Below are positions 40,354 to 52,700 of a stretch of DNA of 64,000 nt, piece by piece. Origin of the DNA: Sceloporus undulatus. Its lineage: Eukaryota; Chordata; Lepidosauria; Squamata; Phrynosomatidae. Position 1 is the stretch's first letter; the number at the start of each line of letters is the position of its first letter. Made by a program: the position numbers and the translations under genes. The notes beneath the pieces were generated by a model. The model had not been told where the DNA came from, searched no databases, and saw only the letters and a list, made by a program, of their open reading frames with translations. The stretch lies in contig NC_056528.1 in assembly GCF_019175285.1 (NCBI RefSeq), forward strand, positions 16,038,806-16,102,805. Direction: 5' to 3'.

Positions 40354-42646
40354 ACTTCTGGGGATCAAGATGTACAAGAGAAGACTGCCAAAAGCTGCCC
40401 AGATCAAGGAGGACAACTTGACAACGGCAGTGGAGCACAGTTCAGCACAGATCATTAAGCCCCCGAGAAAGAAAAAGCAGGCCAGGAAGCGAAGGCGGCG
40501 GCTCAAGTCTTGGCGGCTCCGGCAGCAGCCAGGCATCCCCCAGCTAAAAGTGCGAGGCCGGAGATGCACCTTCCAGGCCTTCATTTACAAGAGGTAGAAG
40601 GGTCCATCTCTGTTGCTTGTGCCCATTTCACAGCTGCAAACAGATAGCTGTCCATCCTCTGCTTGACCATCCCCAGTGAAGAAGAGACCATCAACTCTAT
40701 CCATGATCAAACAGGTCTTAACCATTAGGAGGCTTCTCCTAATGTTTAGCCCGTACCTGTTCAACCTGGTGGCCTCTAGGTATTTAGGACTGCAACTCCC
40801 ATAAGCTCCCAGCAGGTTCAGGCTCGTGGGAGCTGTAGTTTGACACATCCAGACAGCACCAGCTTATAGAAGGCTGGTTTAGCCAAAGAGTCATTTGCTT
40901 AGAATGCATTAGGATAGAATGTATTGGGATTTGGGGGATTTGATTATTAATGTATTTGATTAATATGTTCTCTCTAGGAATCTCTAGATCCTTCAGCGCA
41001 ATTCTATCAGAATTTGACCATAAAGTCACACCAGACAACCTAGAGATTCCTAGAGAAAACACTTTTCTAGGCATTTTGTAGGTCCTCCAGTGCAATTCTG
41101 TGGTAAGCCTGCACCTGGCATTGACCATAGATTTGCACTGGAGAAGCTAGAAATGTTTTCTCGGGTTTAAAAAAAGTGGGGATTTTTAATTTGTGGTTTT
41201 CCCATTTTTACGGGGGTCCTGTGCTCCTAATGCCAGCAAATGTGGAGGTTCCATGGTACGTAATAGATTTAGGTCCTGACTCATGGGAACATCTTCCAGA
41301 TCAGTTGTAACTATTACTGGTTGGCTTCAGGACTGTGGGCCCAGCTTCAGGTCTAGTACAAAGGATGCCCCATAAGATTTAATTGCGTTTGACTCATGCA
41401 GGTTGCCACCTCAAAGCCAAGTGAGCAAACTGAAAACTTGCTACTGCAGGTTGAAGAATGCAAGAAAGCCTTCAAAGGCAGCCGACCTGGTAAGTGTAAA
41501 CTGGCTCCCCAATCCTATACTAATAGAAACATTAAGGGCCTAAGAAGAGCCTTAGCAATGTGAAGAGCTGCTCTAGGTGTCCATATAACAAACAGTAAGC
41601 CAAATTGTAGTTTGTTGAATTTTGGCTGTCTGTATCCTATGCACACAAACCATAATTTGTTACCATTAATTTAGACATCACAGTTTGTTGCTGGTTTATG
41701 AATGTTGGCTTCTTTAAACCATGGTTTCTTGTTACGTTTGAATGGCGAATCGTGGCTAGTCCTAGTCTTGTTTCTCCAGTTGCCCTCCCAGAAAGCTGGA
41801 TATGACAAAAGAGTTTATGTGATTCTAACAAGCTGTTCTTCTCATCTCTTTTGAAATACAGGGTCAGTCCAGCAGTTCTGATGTGCCAACAGATGGGAAA
41901 AATTTACCTGGAAAGGAGAAAGGGGAGCATTCTGAAAAACCAGGACGTGTTAGCAATGTGCAAGCAAAGCAAAGGTAAACAACCTCAAGAGAATCTACAA
42001 CCATGTAATCTCACCCATCAAAGTGCTTTTCAAGCTATCTAATGTGAGTGACCGGCAATGTTTCTTTCCTCCCCATATGCCAAGGACCACCTTTGTGCCC
42101 ATGGGCTACAATTCTTTCTTTCCTGGGAACTTGCCAGGGATTTGCAATTGATGGATTGTATGGACAGGCACTACTAGTCCAAGGAGCACCCCTTGGTTAG
42201 TATGGTTTTAATGTTGAACTAGGCCTCTGGAAACCAGGGTTTGAATCCCTTCTGATCCCTAGAAACCCAAATGAGTAACCTTGGGCAAATCACATTTTCT
42301 CAGCCTCAAATGAAGGCAAAGGCAAACCCCCTCTGAACAAATCTTGCCATGAAAATCCCATGATAGGTTTGCTTTCAGGGTCACCATAAGTCAAAAACTA
42401 CTAGAAGGCATGCAACAACAACCAACATCCCTAGCTAGGCTCTTAAAACAGGCCAGGATCAGGGACTCTTTCTGGGCACCTGTGTGCAGTTCATTCATTA
42501 CCTGCGTATGATATAGTTTTGTCACCAGAGCTGCTTTTTGTGTTGCTGTGCAAAAGCCCTAGTGAGACACGTCCTACACAAAATGCAACCTAAAACGTTC
42601 CTGCTAGAAGGGAAGAAAATGCCCGGAGTCTTAAGGAAATTCAGTC

Positions 42647-42685
<39 letters not shown>

Positions 42686-45396
42686 TGGTTACCAGCCTAA
42701 AAGTAATCCATGTTTTGTTGGAGCAGAAGGTCGAAGAAACCTGGCCTTATGGAGAAGAAGAGATATCAGACAGTCTCCGAGTACCAGTTCGTATGTCCAG
42801 GTAAAACACAGATATGAATATCTTGGCTGTAGCCTTACTCTGCAGTTCGCCCATCTCAAATATACACTGGCTGGCACCCTGTTAATGGCATAAGTCATGC
42901 TACGCATGAATCATTTGCCATAGTGCAAGAGGCCTTCTGCTGGTGAAAGCCGAGTCATGCACACGGCAACATTGTGCACTGCAGCTGTGCACTGGTGCTA
43001 CAAATCGTGCACCGCAGTTTCACATTGTGGTTGTGCAATGACAGCCAGTCATTGTCATGTATTGTGCAGTACATCAGGGCGTGGCATATCTCTATGAGTG
43101 GATATTTACACTACATTCAGATGTTGGGTTGCAAAGTGTGTTGATTCTCACGAGAGTGATCCTGTTGAATCAGTGAGATTTACCTATGCATTGACTTACC
43201 ATTCAACAATTCATGGAGTGGGTCTACTCTAGTTAGGACTAACCAAGGGACACCAATCCCTGTTTGCTCTGTAACATACTTTGGGAAATGGCTACTACAC
43301 AGAACTGATTTCCAAACAAATAAAGGGTCAGCTCTCCAGCTTCAGATGAGATTGTTTTGCATTGGTGATGGTGCCAGTTTGAAAACCTATTTTCCCCCAT
43401 CACCCTCAGGAAAGGCTGTTTTCCATTGCACCAAAGAAAGCATGAAGCAACGGTTGCGTTCCATCTATCTGGGGAAGGCATACCAGAAACCACAAAAACC
43501 CAAGCACTCGCTGGTTCGGAAATCTCGTTGCCGTAGGGGGATAAACAACACCCGAAGGTACAGTTATAAGGCAGGTGGCTAAACTTGAAACCACAGGTAC
43601 TTTAGACTTGGTATAACTTGGATGATGCTGTGTCCAGTATGTGCTGGACATTACTATAATTTAAACCTGGGTGGACAAAGTGCATGCTGCATGTGTCTCC
43701 AAGACCACTTTTGTGGCACTTCAGCATCCTCATTATTTTAATCTTAAGGCAAATTTTTCTTTTTTCAGTTTCTTGCAACAAATACTTTTCACTGTCTAAA
43801 TAGATGGAGGCATGAAAGGGCATGCAGCCCTCCACGTTCCTCTGGGGAGCAGTGTGGCGTAACTGACATTTGCCCACCTCTGGTTTAAACCAGCTTCTCA
43901 AACATTGGCCCCAAGGTGTTGTGGGACTGCAGCTCCCATCTTCCCCAGCCAGCATGGGCAGAGGGAAAATGATACTTTGAGAACATTACTGAGAAGGCAT
44001 GATTTAAAGAGATATAGAGAAATAGGGATAAGGAAATACAATATATCTCAGTAACCAGTGTGGTGTAGTATAGTTTGAGGGCTAGAACTAGGACCCTTGG
44101 AGGCCAGGGACTGAATCCTTGCTCAGCTATGGATACCCACTGAGTGATTTGGGGCACATCACACTCTCTCAGCCTTAGAGGAAGACACTGGCAAACCTCT
44201 TCTGAAGAAATATTGCCAAGAAAGCCCCATGACAGGCTCATTGGTCGCCATACGTTGGAAGTGACTTGAACGCACACAACAGCCTCAACAATATTTCTCA
44301 TCTTAGTGGGAAAGAGTGGGATCAGGTGAATGCAATATACCTGCTGCCTAGCTTGCTGACCTAGTAGTGTTAAGTTTTAGGGGATCTCATTGCCCCCTGG
44401 ATTTTCCCCTTTTAAAATTCTTTCACTATAAACTGGAACAGTTTCTCTCAAAGAGAACAATCCTCTCTAAAAGATAGGTGGCCATTGCACTACTCAGTGC
44501 AAGGAACAGGGTCCTCTTGGTGGTGGCCCAAATTCAAGGCACACCAAGAATTGTTTTTTAAAGCAGAAAGTGTTTTTCAGTGATCCTTTTTCTTTGCACC
44601 CAGGGGAAATGCCAGGGCTAAAGCCCAATGCCCAGTGGGAAGTGACTTTCCGAAAAACGTCAACCCACGCATCCCACCACAGGGAATTTCAAACCTGACG
44701 TACCAAATCAGTAAGTTGATGCTTGCCAGCCCTGAAAGCCTCCCTTCCATGCCAGCTGAAAATCAGTACCTTACCCACCGACAGCATCAGCCAGCTCTGG
44801 AAAACACATCCCTGCTGGCAGCAGAGGACCTTCGGATGTTGAGTAGCATTCCTGCAAGGCAAGGAGGCAAAGAAGGATGGAATGTCAATCTGGATTATAA
44901 CCTGGAATCTCACCGACAGGGAAGCATGAAGAATGCACTTGTGTCCTTTGCTTATTCCAAAAACCCACCAAGGCCAAGGCCCATGTCAGCGAGAGAATGC
45001 TACACCAAAGCTTGGCACCATCTGTTTGGCGGCGAAGAGAAACCAAACAAGGAGGTTTCAGAGAAAGGGGATGCCACTGAAAGTGTGCTGGAGCTGAGTG
45101 CAAGCAGTAAGGCAGCCATCATTCAAACCCGGAGTGCCATCATCATCCCAACCATCACTCAGTACTCCTCCGACGAAAGCTTGACCACAGAGGTGCCTTG
45201 CTTGAATGGCACCCCATTTCTGACTGAGATGAAACAGGATAGATCTTCAAGTGCCGACTGTGGCCAAATTGCATCAGGGAAGGAATGGTTGATGGGAAAT
45301 CTTGCACATCATTTCTACAAGGATAGGAGACAGGCAGACTATTTCCCAGTCCCTGGCAACAGAAGATTTGAGTCCTGGGGTACAGATGCCTGGTAG
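40354..45396 (+). CDS. Unrecognised multi-exon gene with a 263-codon terminal exon
   Basis: Terminal exon 44604-45396: acceptor preceded by a pyrimidine-rich tract ('tttttctttgcacccag'), then 263 open codons to TAG. Its length and codon use make coding likely. It contains PPRPRPMSARECYTKAWHHL and is otherwise low in recognisable domains. Upstream exons fit by phase: 40354-40593 (donor phase 2), 41862-41974 (ends phase 1) and 43410-43557 (ends phase 2, enters the terminal exon in frame). Joined, these give ~428 residues: an arginine/lysine-rich N-terminal part (RKKKQARKRRRRLKSWRLR) and a serine/proline-rich C-terminal part. No signal peptide, catalytic motif or known family is visible. The first coding exon is unresolved. 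An additional good exon candidate, 41402-41489, does not keep this frame. The order of certainty is: terminal exon high, 43410 good, 41862 fair, 40354 weaker. Confidence 0.5.
40655..40765 (-). mobile_element. CR1-type LINE fragment
   Basis: Reverse: 'tccatcctctgcttgaccat', 'aggaggcttctcctaatgtt' and 'agcccgtacctg'. Lies in an intron of the plus-strand gene. Confidence 0.6.
40768..40853. mobile_element. Short palindromic MITE
   Basis: 'ggactgcaactcccataagc' is mirrored by 'gtgggagctgtagtttgaca'. Same family as 39645. Confidence 0.6.
40925..41262 (+). mobile_element. Tigger/mariner-like MITE
   Basis: 'ttctctctaggaatctctag' is mirrored by 'aacctagagattcctagaga', with a second inner 'tcctccagtgcaattctgtg' block. 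Same family as 63607-63952, more diverged. Confidence 0.6.
42196..42425 (+). mobile_element. tRNA-derived lizard SINE, full length
   Basis: Forward: 'accagggtttgaatccct', 'taaccttgggcaaatcacat', 'ttgccatgaaaatcccatga' and the tail 'gaaggcatgcaacaacaacc'. Intronic. Confidence 0.9.
42645..42685 (+). repeat. (ATA)n microsatellite
   Basis: About 13 ATA triplets, intronic in the plus-strand gene model. Confidence 0.95.
42686..43409. other. Intronic stretch, no further feature
   Basis: Contains GTGCA-rich degenerate repeats at 42960-43070 ('attgtgcactgcagctgtgc' and similar). No exon is supported here. Confidence 0.4.
43888..43962. mobile_element. Short palindromic MITE
   Basis: 'aacattggccccaaggtgtt', 'gtgggactgcagctcccatc' and 'ccagccagcatgggcagagg', as in other copies. 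Confidence 0.55.
44052..44285 (+). mobile_element. tRNA-derived lizard SINE, full length
   Basis: Forward: 'ccagtgtggtgtagtatagt', 'cacactctctcagccttaga', 'ttgccaagaaagccccatga' and the tail 'gacttgaacgcacacaacag'. Lies in the intron before the terminal exon. Confidence 0.9.
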
Positions 45397-46479
45397 GCCA
45401 GAGATCCAGAAAACTCAGTTTTGGCACCGAATTGGGCCAAAGAAGAAAGAGACAAAACTTGGGGCTTGCTTTATACTCAGTCAGAGATTATGGATATGAA
45501 AGTCTCAATTGAGCGACTTATTTTAAAGCTATTTTGAAGAGTAAAGATGTTTGAGAATTGATCCAGACTCTTAACTGATTTATAACCCGTAGTTATGCAC
45601 AAGTCACAGTTTAGCTTAGTATTTGTTTCATGGATTTATTTCACCCACTTCTCCTCAAACAAGGACTCAGGGTAGCTCTCAAGATTAACTAACGACTTGG
45701 TAGAGCAGGGTGTTAAAGGAGATGTTGGTGGATTGCACCTAATACTCTCAATGAGCTACTAGTATGACCTGTGTACGTACAAGTATATATCCATGCTTGG
45801 AAAGGTTAATTTTTTGGCATATTATTCCCAGAATCTTGTTGGATACTGGGCAACGTAGTCAAAAGACACCCTTTGGCTGCTGGTTTGTGGCGAGCGCACT
45901 GGCAACTATGCAAATACGATGATAACATGGCTCAAATATGGCACATTGGGAAGGAAAATAGCTGGTCTGCCAGATCGGTTTGAGAAGCAGTGGCCTAAAT
46001 GACACCCACGAAGCACAGATCTTAGTATGCCAGCTTTGCCATGGAAACAAAGCATCGGTAAGCAGAGTGGGCATTTCAGACACAAGCGTCTGATTAGTAA
46101 AAGCCACAGTTAGTGCCCTCCAACTGCCCTGCCCCCTTCATCTTAAGAAGTTCAGGTGAAGCCCCTCCAGCAAGGGGCATGCAACACGAAAAGAGAAGAG
46201 GTTAATCAATATGATTAACCCCTACATTTAATTAATGGCATTCCACCAAGAATATTCAGTTAACCTTTAACCACATATTTTCCCCTTGCTGAAAAGGAAC
46301 TAAATGGTAAAAATAACTCCCACACATAAAAATACTCGCTTTTTAATATTTTTTTAAAAATGAAAACATCTAACATGATGTTTATAGTTTAGAAAAAAAA
46401 AGCATTTGGACTTTTCCCTTTTCTTTTTACTCCTCCGAGCCCAAATTCCAGCCAGCAACCTTGACAGCAGAATTCTCTT
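45397..46479. other. 3' flanks of the convergent plus-strand gene and NELFB
   Basis: Presumed 3' UTR of the plus-strand gene at the left and of NELFB at the right. 'tttaat' at 46229 and 46344 reads as the weak polyadenylation hexamer ATTAAA on the NELFB strand. No coding feature. Confidence 0.4.
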
Positions 46480-46620
46480 CTAGTTCAGGGGTGGGGGATG
46501 TGTGGCCCTGCAGATGTTGCTCAATTGCAATTCCCATCAGCCCCAGAAAGTGTGGTGATTGGTGATGGACCATGGGAGCTGCAGTATATCAACATCTTGG
46601 GGGGACGTGCATTCCCCTTC
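46480..46620. mobile_element. Palindromic hAT-like MITE
   Basis: 'tgtggccctgcagatgttgc' and 'caattcccatcagcccc' pair with 'gggagctgcagtatatcaac'. This is a common amniote-type MITE arrangement, located just downstream of the NELFB stop codon. Confidence 0.65.
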
Positions 46621-46777
46621 CTATTCTAGGGAGACACAGTTGATTAGCCAAGGCTAAACTAAATCCAAGAGATGTTCAAGGATTACAACCAGTTTCGGTA
46701 CAGAACAGGGCGAGTATCCAATCTCTTGATGAAGGTAAGACAAAATAGCATCATTCTTCTGCAGGATCCAGGGAAGC

Positions 46778-49700
46778 CTAAAGTGAGGCTGGAGTGGGTA
46801 CTGTTGGCAAGGACAAGTCCATAGATGGGGCTTCGGCTGCTTGGACCGGGCTGGGCTTCCGGAGTTCCAGTTTTTCATTGAGCTGGTTGTACAGCTCCTT
46901 CACCGCTTCACCGCTCTAGCCAAGGAGAAGATGCAAAGAGAAAGAAAAAACCCAAAAGCTGTTAATCACTTTTCCTAAGCTGCTACTAGCAGAAAAACAA
47001 CTATTATTCTATTAATCGGAGGTTTTTAACACACAGGCATACATACACAACACTGGAACAGGGGCACTGTGTGTGACTAACGCTTAATAGTTTAGCCACG
47101 GGGCATTCAGAACTAAGAAATAAGCCAGAATTGAAGAAAAACAGCAGATGGCAGTCAACAACACTCTCATTCATATATATATATATATGTATATGTATAT
47201 GTATATATATATATATGCATGCACATTCTGTAGTCACCACCAAGAGGGTCCTGTCTCTTCTGACTGCCAAAATCAGAGTTTTACTGATGGGCACATGAGC
47301 AGAGCTTCCAAAACAGAAGTGAATGTACTGGTACAACCAAATACAATCTGCTTCCAAGACTTTTAGGTCTTTAGAGGTCAAAATCATTTTAACAAAATGT
47401 CACTGGTTAGGTTGGTGTAAAAATGGAGTTACATGTTCAGACTTTCCAGTCTATGACCAGGTGGATGAATGGCACACCAATGAAAGTTTCTGGCCTATTT
47501 TTAAAGATAGCCCAACCAAACATGCATTGTAGTATTTTGCAACCAATGTCTGTGCCCCCTTTACCTGCTTGGTGGGTTCTAGAGACTTCTGCAGAGACTC
47601 CAACTTGGCAGGGGCCACTTTGTGGTGGAGGTGAAGCAGCAGCCTCAGCACATGTCTGTGCACATTCTCCTTCCTGTGGAGTGTGAGAAAGAATTATGAT
47701 TGCTCTTAAGCCCAAAGCCATCCATAAATACAGTTTTGTTTCAAATGGAGTCTCAAGGCAGACTGTTTTCTAGGTCAAGAACAGGCAGTGTGTCTCCTCT
47801 CTGTCACTTCTCTCTAGTGAGGTGTCTGTCCCTTGTAGTGAGAGGCAGGCACTCTTACGCAAAACCACTGATGTTCATGAGATGAGTTCCTTGAAGGAAT
47901 CTTGCACCAGGATTGCTATTTCTGGGGATTCCCAGTCCCTGTTGCAATGGATATTATATCCCTGGACTCAAGGGACTCACCATTTCCCAACAAAGACCCA
48001 AAAAATGGCTCTTCACCCCCGAACAACCATCAGCACTTTGTTATATAATCTCCTGGAGTGTTGGCAGAGATCTCCCCAAAACCTCTGAGGATGACCTAAC
48101 CATAGCTTCTCCTGCCCCACATTCCATAAAGTTAGAAAAACAACCATGGATCTTTTAAGAATTGCACCCAGGAGAACAGAAGACCCTTTAAGAACTGCAT
48201 CCCAGGCTGGGCAGCATTTTAAAAGAAGACTGTTACCTTGAACAAGTGGGGAGGAAGAAGCTGTCAAAGAGACTGGTGCAGAACTCCTCTTGTGTAAATT
48301 CGTCCGCCAGCAGGGTGAGGTTACCCGTAAGCAAGTGCAGGAAAATGTCGCCAAAGGCCAGGTCATTAAAAGTCTCCACTGCCAGAATAACAGACACATA
48401 GAGCAGAGGCATGCAAACTTTTCAATGCTAAGGGCCACATCTGAGGGGTGACTGCCTGGGGATGGCCAGGCAAGCTGGAGCCTGCGTACATGGGCCAATA
48501 CACATTTTATACACAACATTTGTAATAATCCTGTGCATGAAACAAAGTTTGTGTACACCGAATAACTGTCTCACTGTTATTATTTCCACCAACAACCAGC
48601 CTTCTCCCCAAAACTGGGAGTTCAAGTGGCTTACAAATTAAATACGCTGCAAAGGATCTAGCCATCTTCTTACCATTCTCTGCAGCACCTCCGACTGTGA
48701 GGCCATTTTTTCCTTGGGCTACAAAGACCATAACCAAGAAGTATTACACAGTCTGCCCTGCAGGCTTTTTTGGTTAAAGAAACAAGCAGTGTGGTTATAG
48801 GAGGAAAAGGGAGAACTCACGCAGCGCTGGAAGCAGCCGGAGAAAAGCATTCTTGTTCCTCTGCTTAGTGATGTGGAGCACATAGTAAAGGCCAATTTCG
48901 CAAGCGATCCGATGCTCCAGCAGAAATCTAGGATGCATGCGGGAGAGATTAAACTGTCTCCCTTGCAATTCACATGATCAAAACGAATCCAAGCCTCCCT
49001 CCCTCTGGCTACTGGTGATCTTCATTCTCTCCTCAGTACACTAGAGATAACTTTGGTTCATTTTCTTTCTGAAGGAACCAATGAGTAATTTTAGGAGTGT
49101 TCTTTCCACTGTGAGAAAGTCTTTTAAAAAACTGCAGCGTTTTAAAAAACTTTTCATATTTGGGGACTTATTCAATGCATAATTTGCACAGAAAATAATT
49201 ATGTCTGCACAGGAAATGCTTCTTCTTGTGCAGAAAATGCTGCAGCCAGGGTTATTCTGTGCAAAATTCACACGTTTTTTGTGTATGCAGAAAGCATCAT
49301 CATCTGGGCCTAAAAAGCTGGCTCCCTGTGCAAAACAGTCACACCCAAATTTCTACACAGCACTGCCTTTCTAATAAACCTCAAGATTTCACCATTTTGA
49401 TGGGTTTATTTATGTCCCATTTGTTTCAGGATGTTCAGCCTTTTAGCTATTGATGGGCTACTCATTTCATTTCCCTGAGACAGCATCACCAGCCCTTAAA
49501 ATATTCTGAAACATATGAAGGGCACCAGATTGGGGAAGGGCACTGTTTACCTCTGCCTTTCAAAGTAGCCTCTCCTGGCTTTGACCTTGCCTTGCCTTGG
49601 TCTTAACCAGCCAATGCTTAACAGCTATGGTGACTTACTTTGGAAATATTTCTGGGATGGCAGTGGGGTAAGGCACTGGGCCCTTTTCTTCTGAAGGAAG

Positions 49701-52700
49701 CTTCTGGTCAACAGTGAAGGTGTAGTCATCTACCACAAATGACATCAACAGTGGTAAGAACTTGGTGATCAAATCCACTTCCTGAGAACCAGAGAAGAAA
49801 ATGGAGAGTTAAATAATGGGATGTTAACATTTTTCATCTCCGAAGAAGGCTAGTAGCAGCTGTGTTGAAAATTGGGTCCTATCCATCATGTATGTTTTAA
49901 TTGCTCTATAGAGGCTGGCAGTTTCTAGCATAAAACTAGGCCGTAAGACACTACTGGCAATTGTGAGGGATATAGATGGCCATGTTACCATTTTGGGTTC
50001 CTTGAAGATCTGGCTGTCGATCATGTCCCAGGCTCCTTGTCCCAGTGACAACATCCTTAAGAGAAGCAGAAGATCGGGGCTTTCCTGAAAGGGAAACACC
50101 TTGTCACCTTTGTCTGATCTTCATTTATTAATCTGTTTTAATAATACCCCTCTTTTTTCTCCAAGATTCAGGACAACATGTATAGTTCACACACACACCT
50201 CTCCTTGTTTTACCCTTGCAATAGCTCTACATAGTCGGCTAGCTTGGGAGCTGATGGCTTGCCCAAAGTCATTTGGACAAAGATAACAACTGAGCAAAAA
50301 CTGAATCTCCTAAACTGTAATATGAAACTGTAACTCAGTTGTTCCAAAACCTGGCTCCCCAGAGCTCAGGTTCTTAGGGGCCCAAGCTCTTGGGGTATGC
50401 TGACTATAAGATATACTTTGAGGATGGCTCAAGAGTGGCAAATGTTGGCCCTCCATATGTTTTGGACTACAACTCCCACAATCTTTTCCTGTACACACAG
50501 TGGATGGGATTGTGGAGAGTTGGCCCACAACATCTGGATGGCCAAAAGTTTCTCACCCTATGAATGAGGTGGGGGGGGGCAGGCCTGATCTTATTCCAAA
50601 TGTGGACTGCTAAACAGGGCCAGTCTCCACAGCAACCACATGCATCTTTCTGTCTTCATACTCCTCTGGCCCTCTTTTGGCAACTGGTACTTTTCAGGAG
50701 AGCTGAATGTGGTCTTGTGACTACCACTTGCAGACCTGCAACCTCTCACTCACCCTGGGCAACATGTCCTGCCCCACAAGTTCCTGCAAGTGGCGGATGG
50801 TGCTCAGTGCCAAAGTGTTGATGGCAAACGGGTCACATAAGATCATGGACAAATCCCTGGGGGAGAGGAATGGGGCAAAAGAGGGAGGAATGAAACAGAA
50901 AACAAGGGCACATTGAACACAACTAACAACTGAGAGTGCTTTTGGTTCAGGCATGGAACTTATTTCAGCACTTCTGATAGCTACAAGGCCTGAATTTCTG
51001 TGTTTTGATTCCTAATAAACTTTGAGTATGTCAGATTACTTTCCTTCTCCTATATACTAATAGTAATCTCTGAATGCCATTGCCCATATAGGCAATATTG
51101 AACTCATTGCACAAGAAAGAACTGTCAGCATACACAGGGGATTCCCAAAGTTCACAGAAGTACTCAAAATTTTTGGAGGAAGGCAGGAAATTAGCGGTCC
51201 CTCTCCTCCACTTTTTAAAATGTTAACATCCAACCTGAAAATGAATTTCTGTGTAAATCCACAACCTGGCACACTTTGCTTTGAATGTCACTTGGCGTAA
51301 ATTAATGGTGTTCTGTATTGGCCCTTGTAATTTAAGAATTATGGTGCTGTGCGAGGCACCGGACTCTCTAGGTTGTAGATGTGCAGTTTCTAGCACAGAC
51401 CCTCATTCTGCAAACACACACAGCTTTCTTATTCCTTTAGGGTTTGGTATATAGAAAGCTAATCCACTCTCTTGCAATAGGAAAGTATACTCAGTTGTGC
51501 AGCTGAGAAGATGCAGTGATGTATATTTACACTGTGCTAAAAGCATAAAGGATTTTGGCCTGGACCGGAGGAAAAAGAAAGATCCAATGACCAATTTAAG
51601 ACTGCTCACCCCAGCACTTGTTCTTGCCCTTTCTTCACTCCATCGAGGAAACCCTGCAGCTCTCGAGCCCGCTTGTTGTCGATGAACCTTTCACGAATGC
51701 AGGCATCCAGGCACCAGGTGAACTGCCAAGGAAGTCAAACATTTAATAGTTGCTATGCCACACCAAGGCAGCATATTCCAGTGTCAAAAAATTCCTATTA
51801 GCAGGAAATTCTTCCCAATGTTTATGTGGCATCTCTTTCCTGGACTGCAACTCCCAGCCTCCCTCAGACTTGTCTGTGCTAGCAGGGGATGCTGGAAGTG
51901 GTAGTTCAATACCATCTGGAAGGTTGCTTTATTCCCACTCTTTCCTTAAGCCTAGCGAGGTTCACAGCCTGTGTGAGCAAGGAGTGAATGGAGCCCATGC
52001 ACTCTGTACCTTGTGGCAGGGGTCCACTGTGCAGATCTCACTGATATCCAGGTCGTGCAGTGACATCAACAGCTCTGCCCGCAGTGTGCAGTAATGGACA
52101 TTGCGTGTCCGCAGGAACAGGGTTCTCAGGAACTGGAGCACCATGTCGTAGAGCTTCACGTTCTTCCCAATCATTTGGGTGAGTTTCTGAACCACCTTTG
52201 GCCCCAGAAAGAAAACAAGCTTTGTGTGAACCGGGTACCATCAAATGATGTCTTGGACTGCACAATGAACAAATAACTATTGCTCAAACACAGGGGAGTT
52301 TGCCACACGGTGATGACAACATTTAGGTGACAATGGTTATTTGGAACATGTCTGTCACAGAACCAGTATTATTAACAGCTTTCTTCTCACCTGCCTGTAT
52401 GTCATGGTTATAGGAACAAGTCACCATGTTAGCACACACTGCTAGATTGCCTCCTTAGCTCTTACCTCCCCCTGGCGCCGCATCTTGGGAGAAGGGCTAA
52501 AGAAATTATGTAGGACGGAGAGGTCGCAGCTGAACAAGGCATTCTCCTTCTCCAGGATGTACTGCTTCAGCAGCGGGGAGACTTCATCGCCAAAGAGGGC
52601 CTGGTTATCCTGCCAGATCTGACGCTTCACCTCCACCGCACAGGCTTTGTACAGATCCTTGTCAGCCATCACCAGTTTCAGCTTTTTTTCAGGAACCTAT

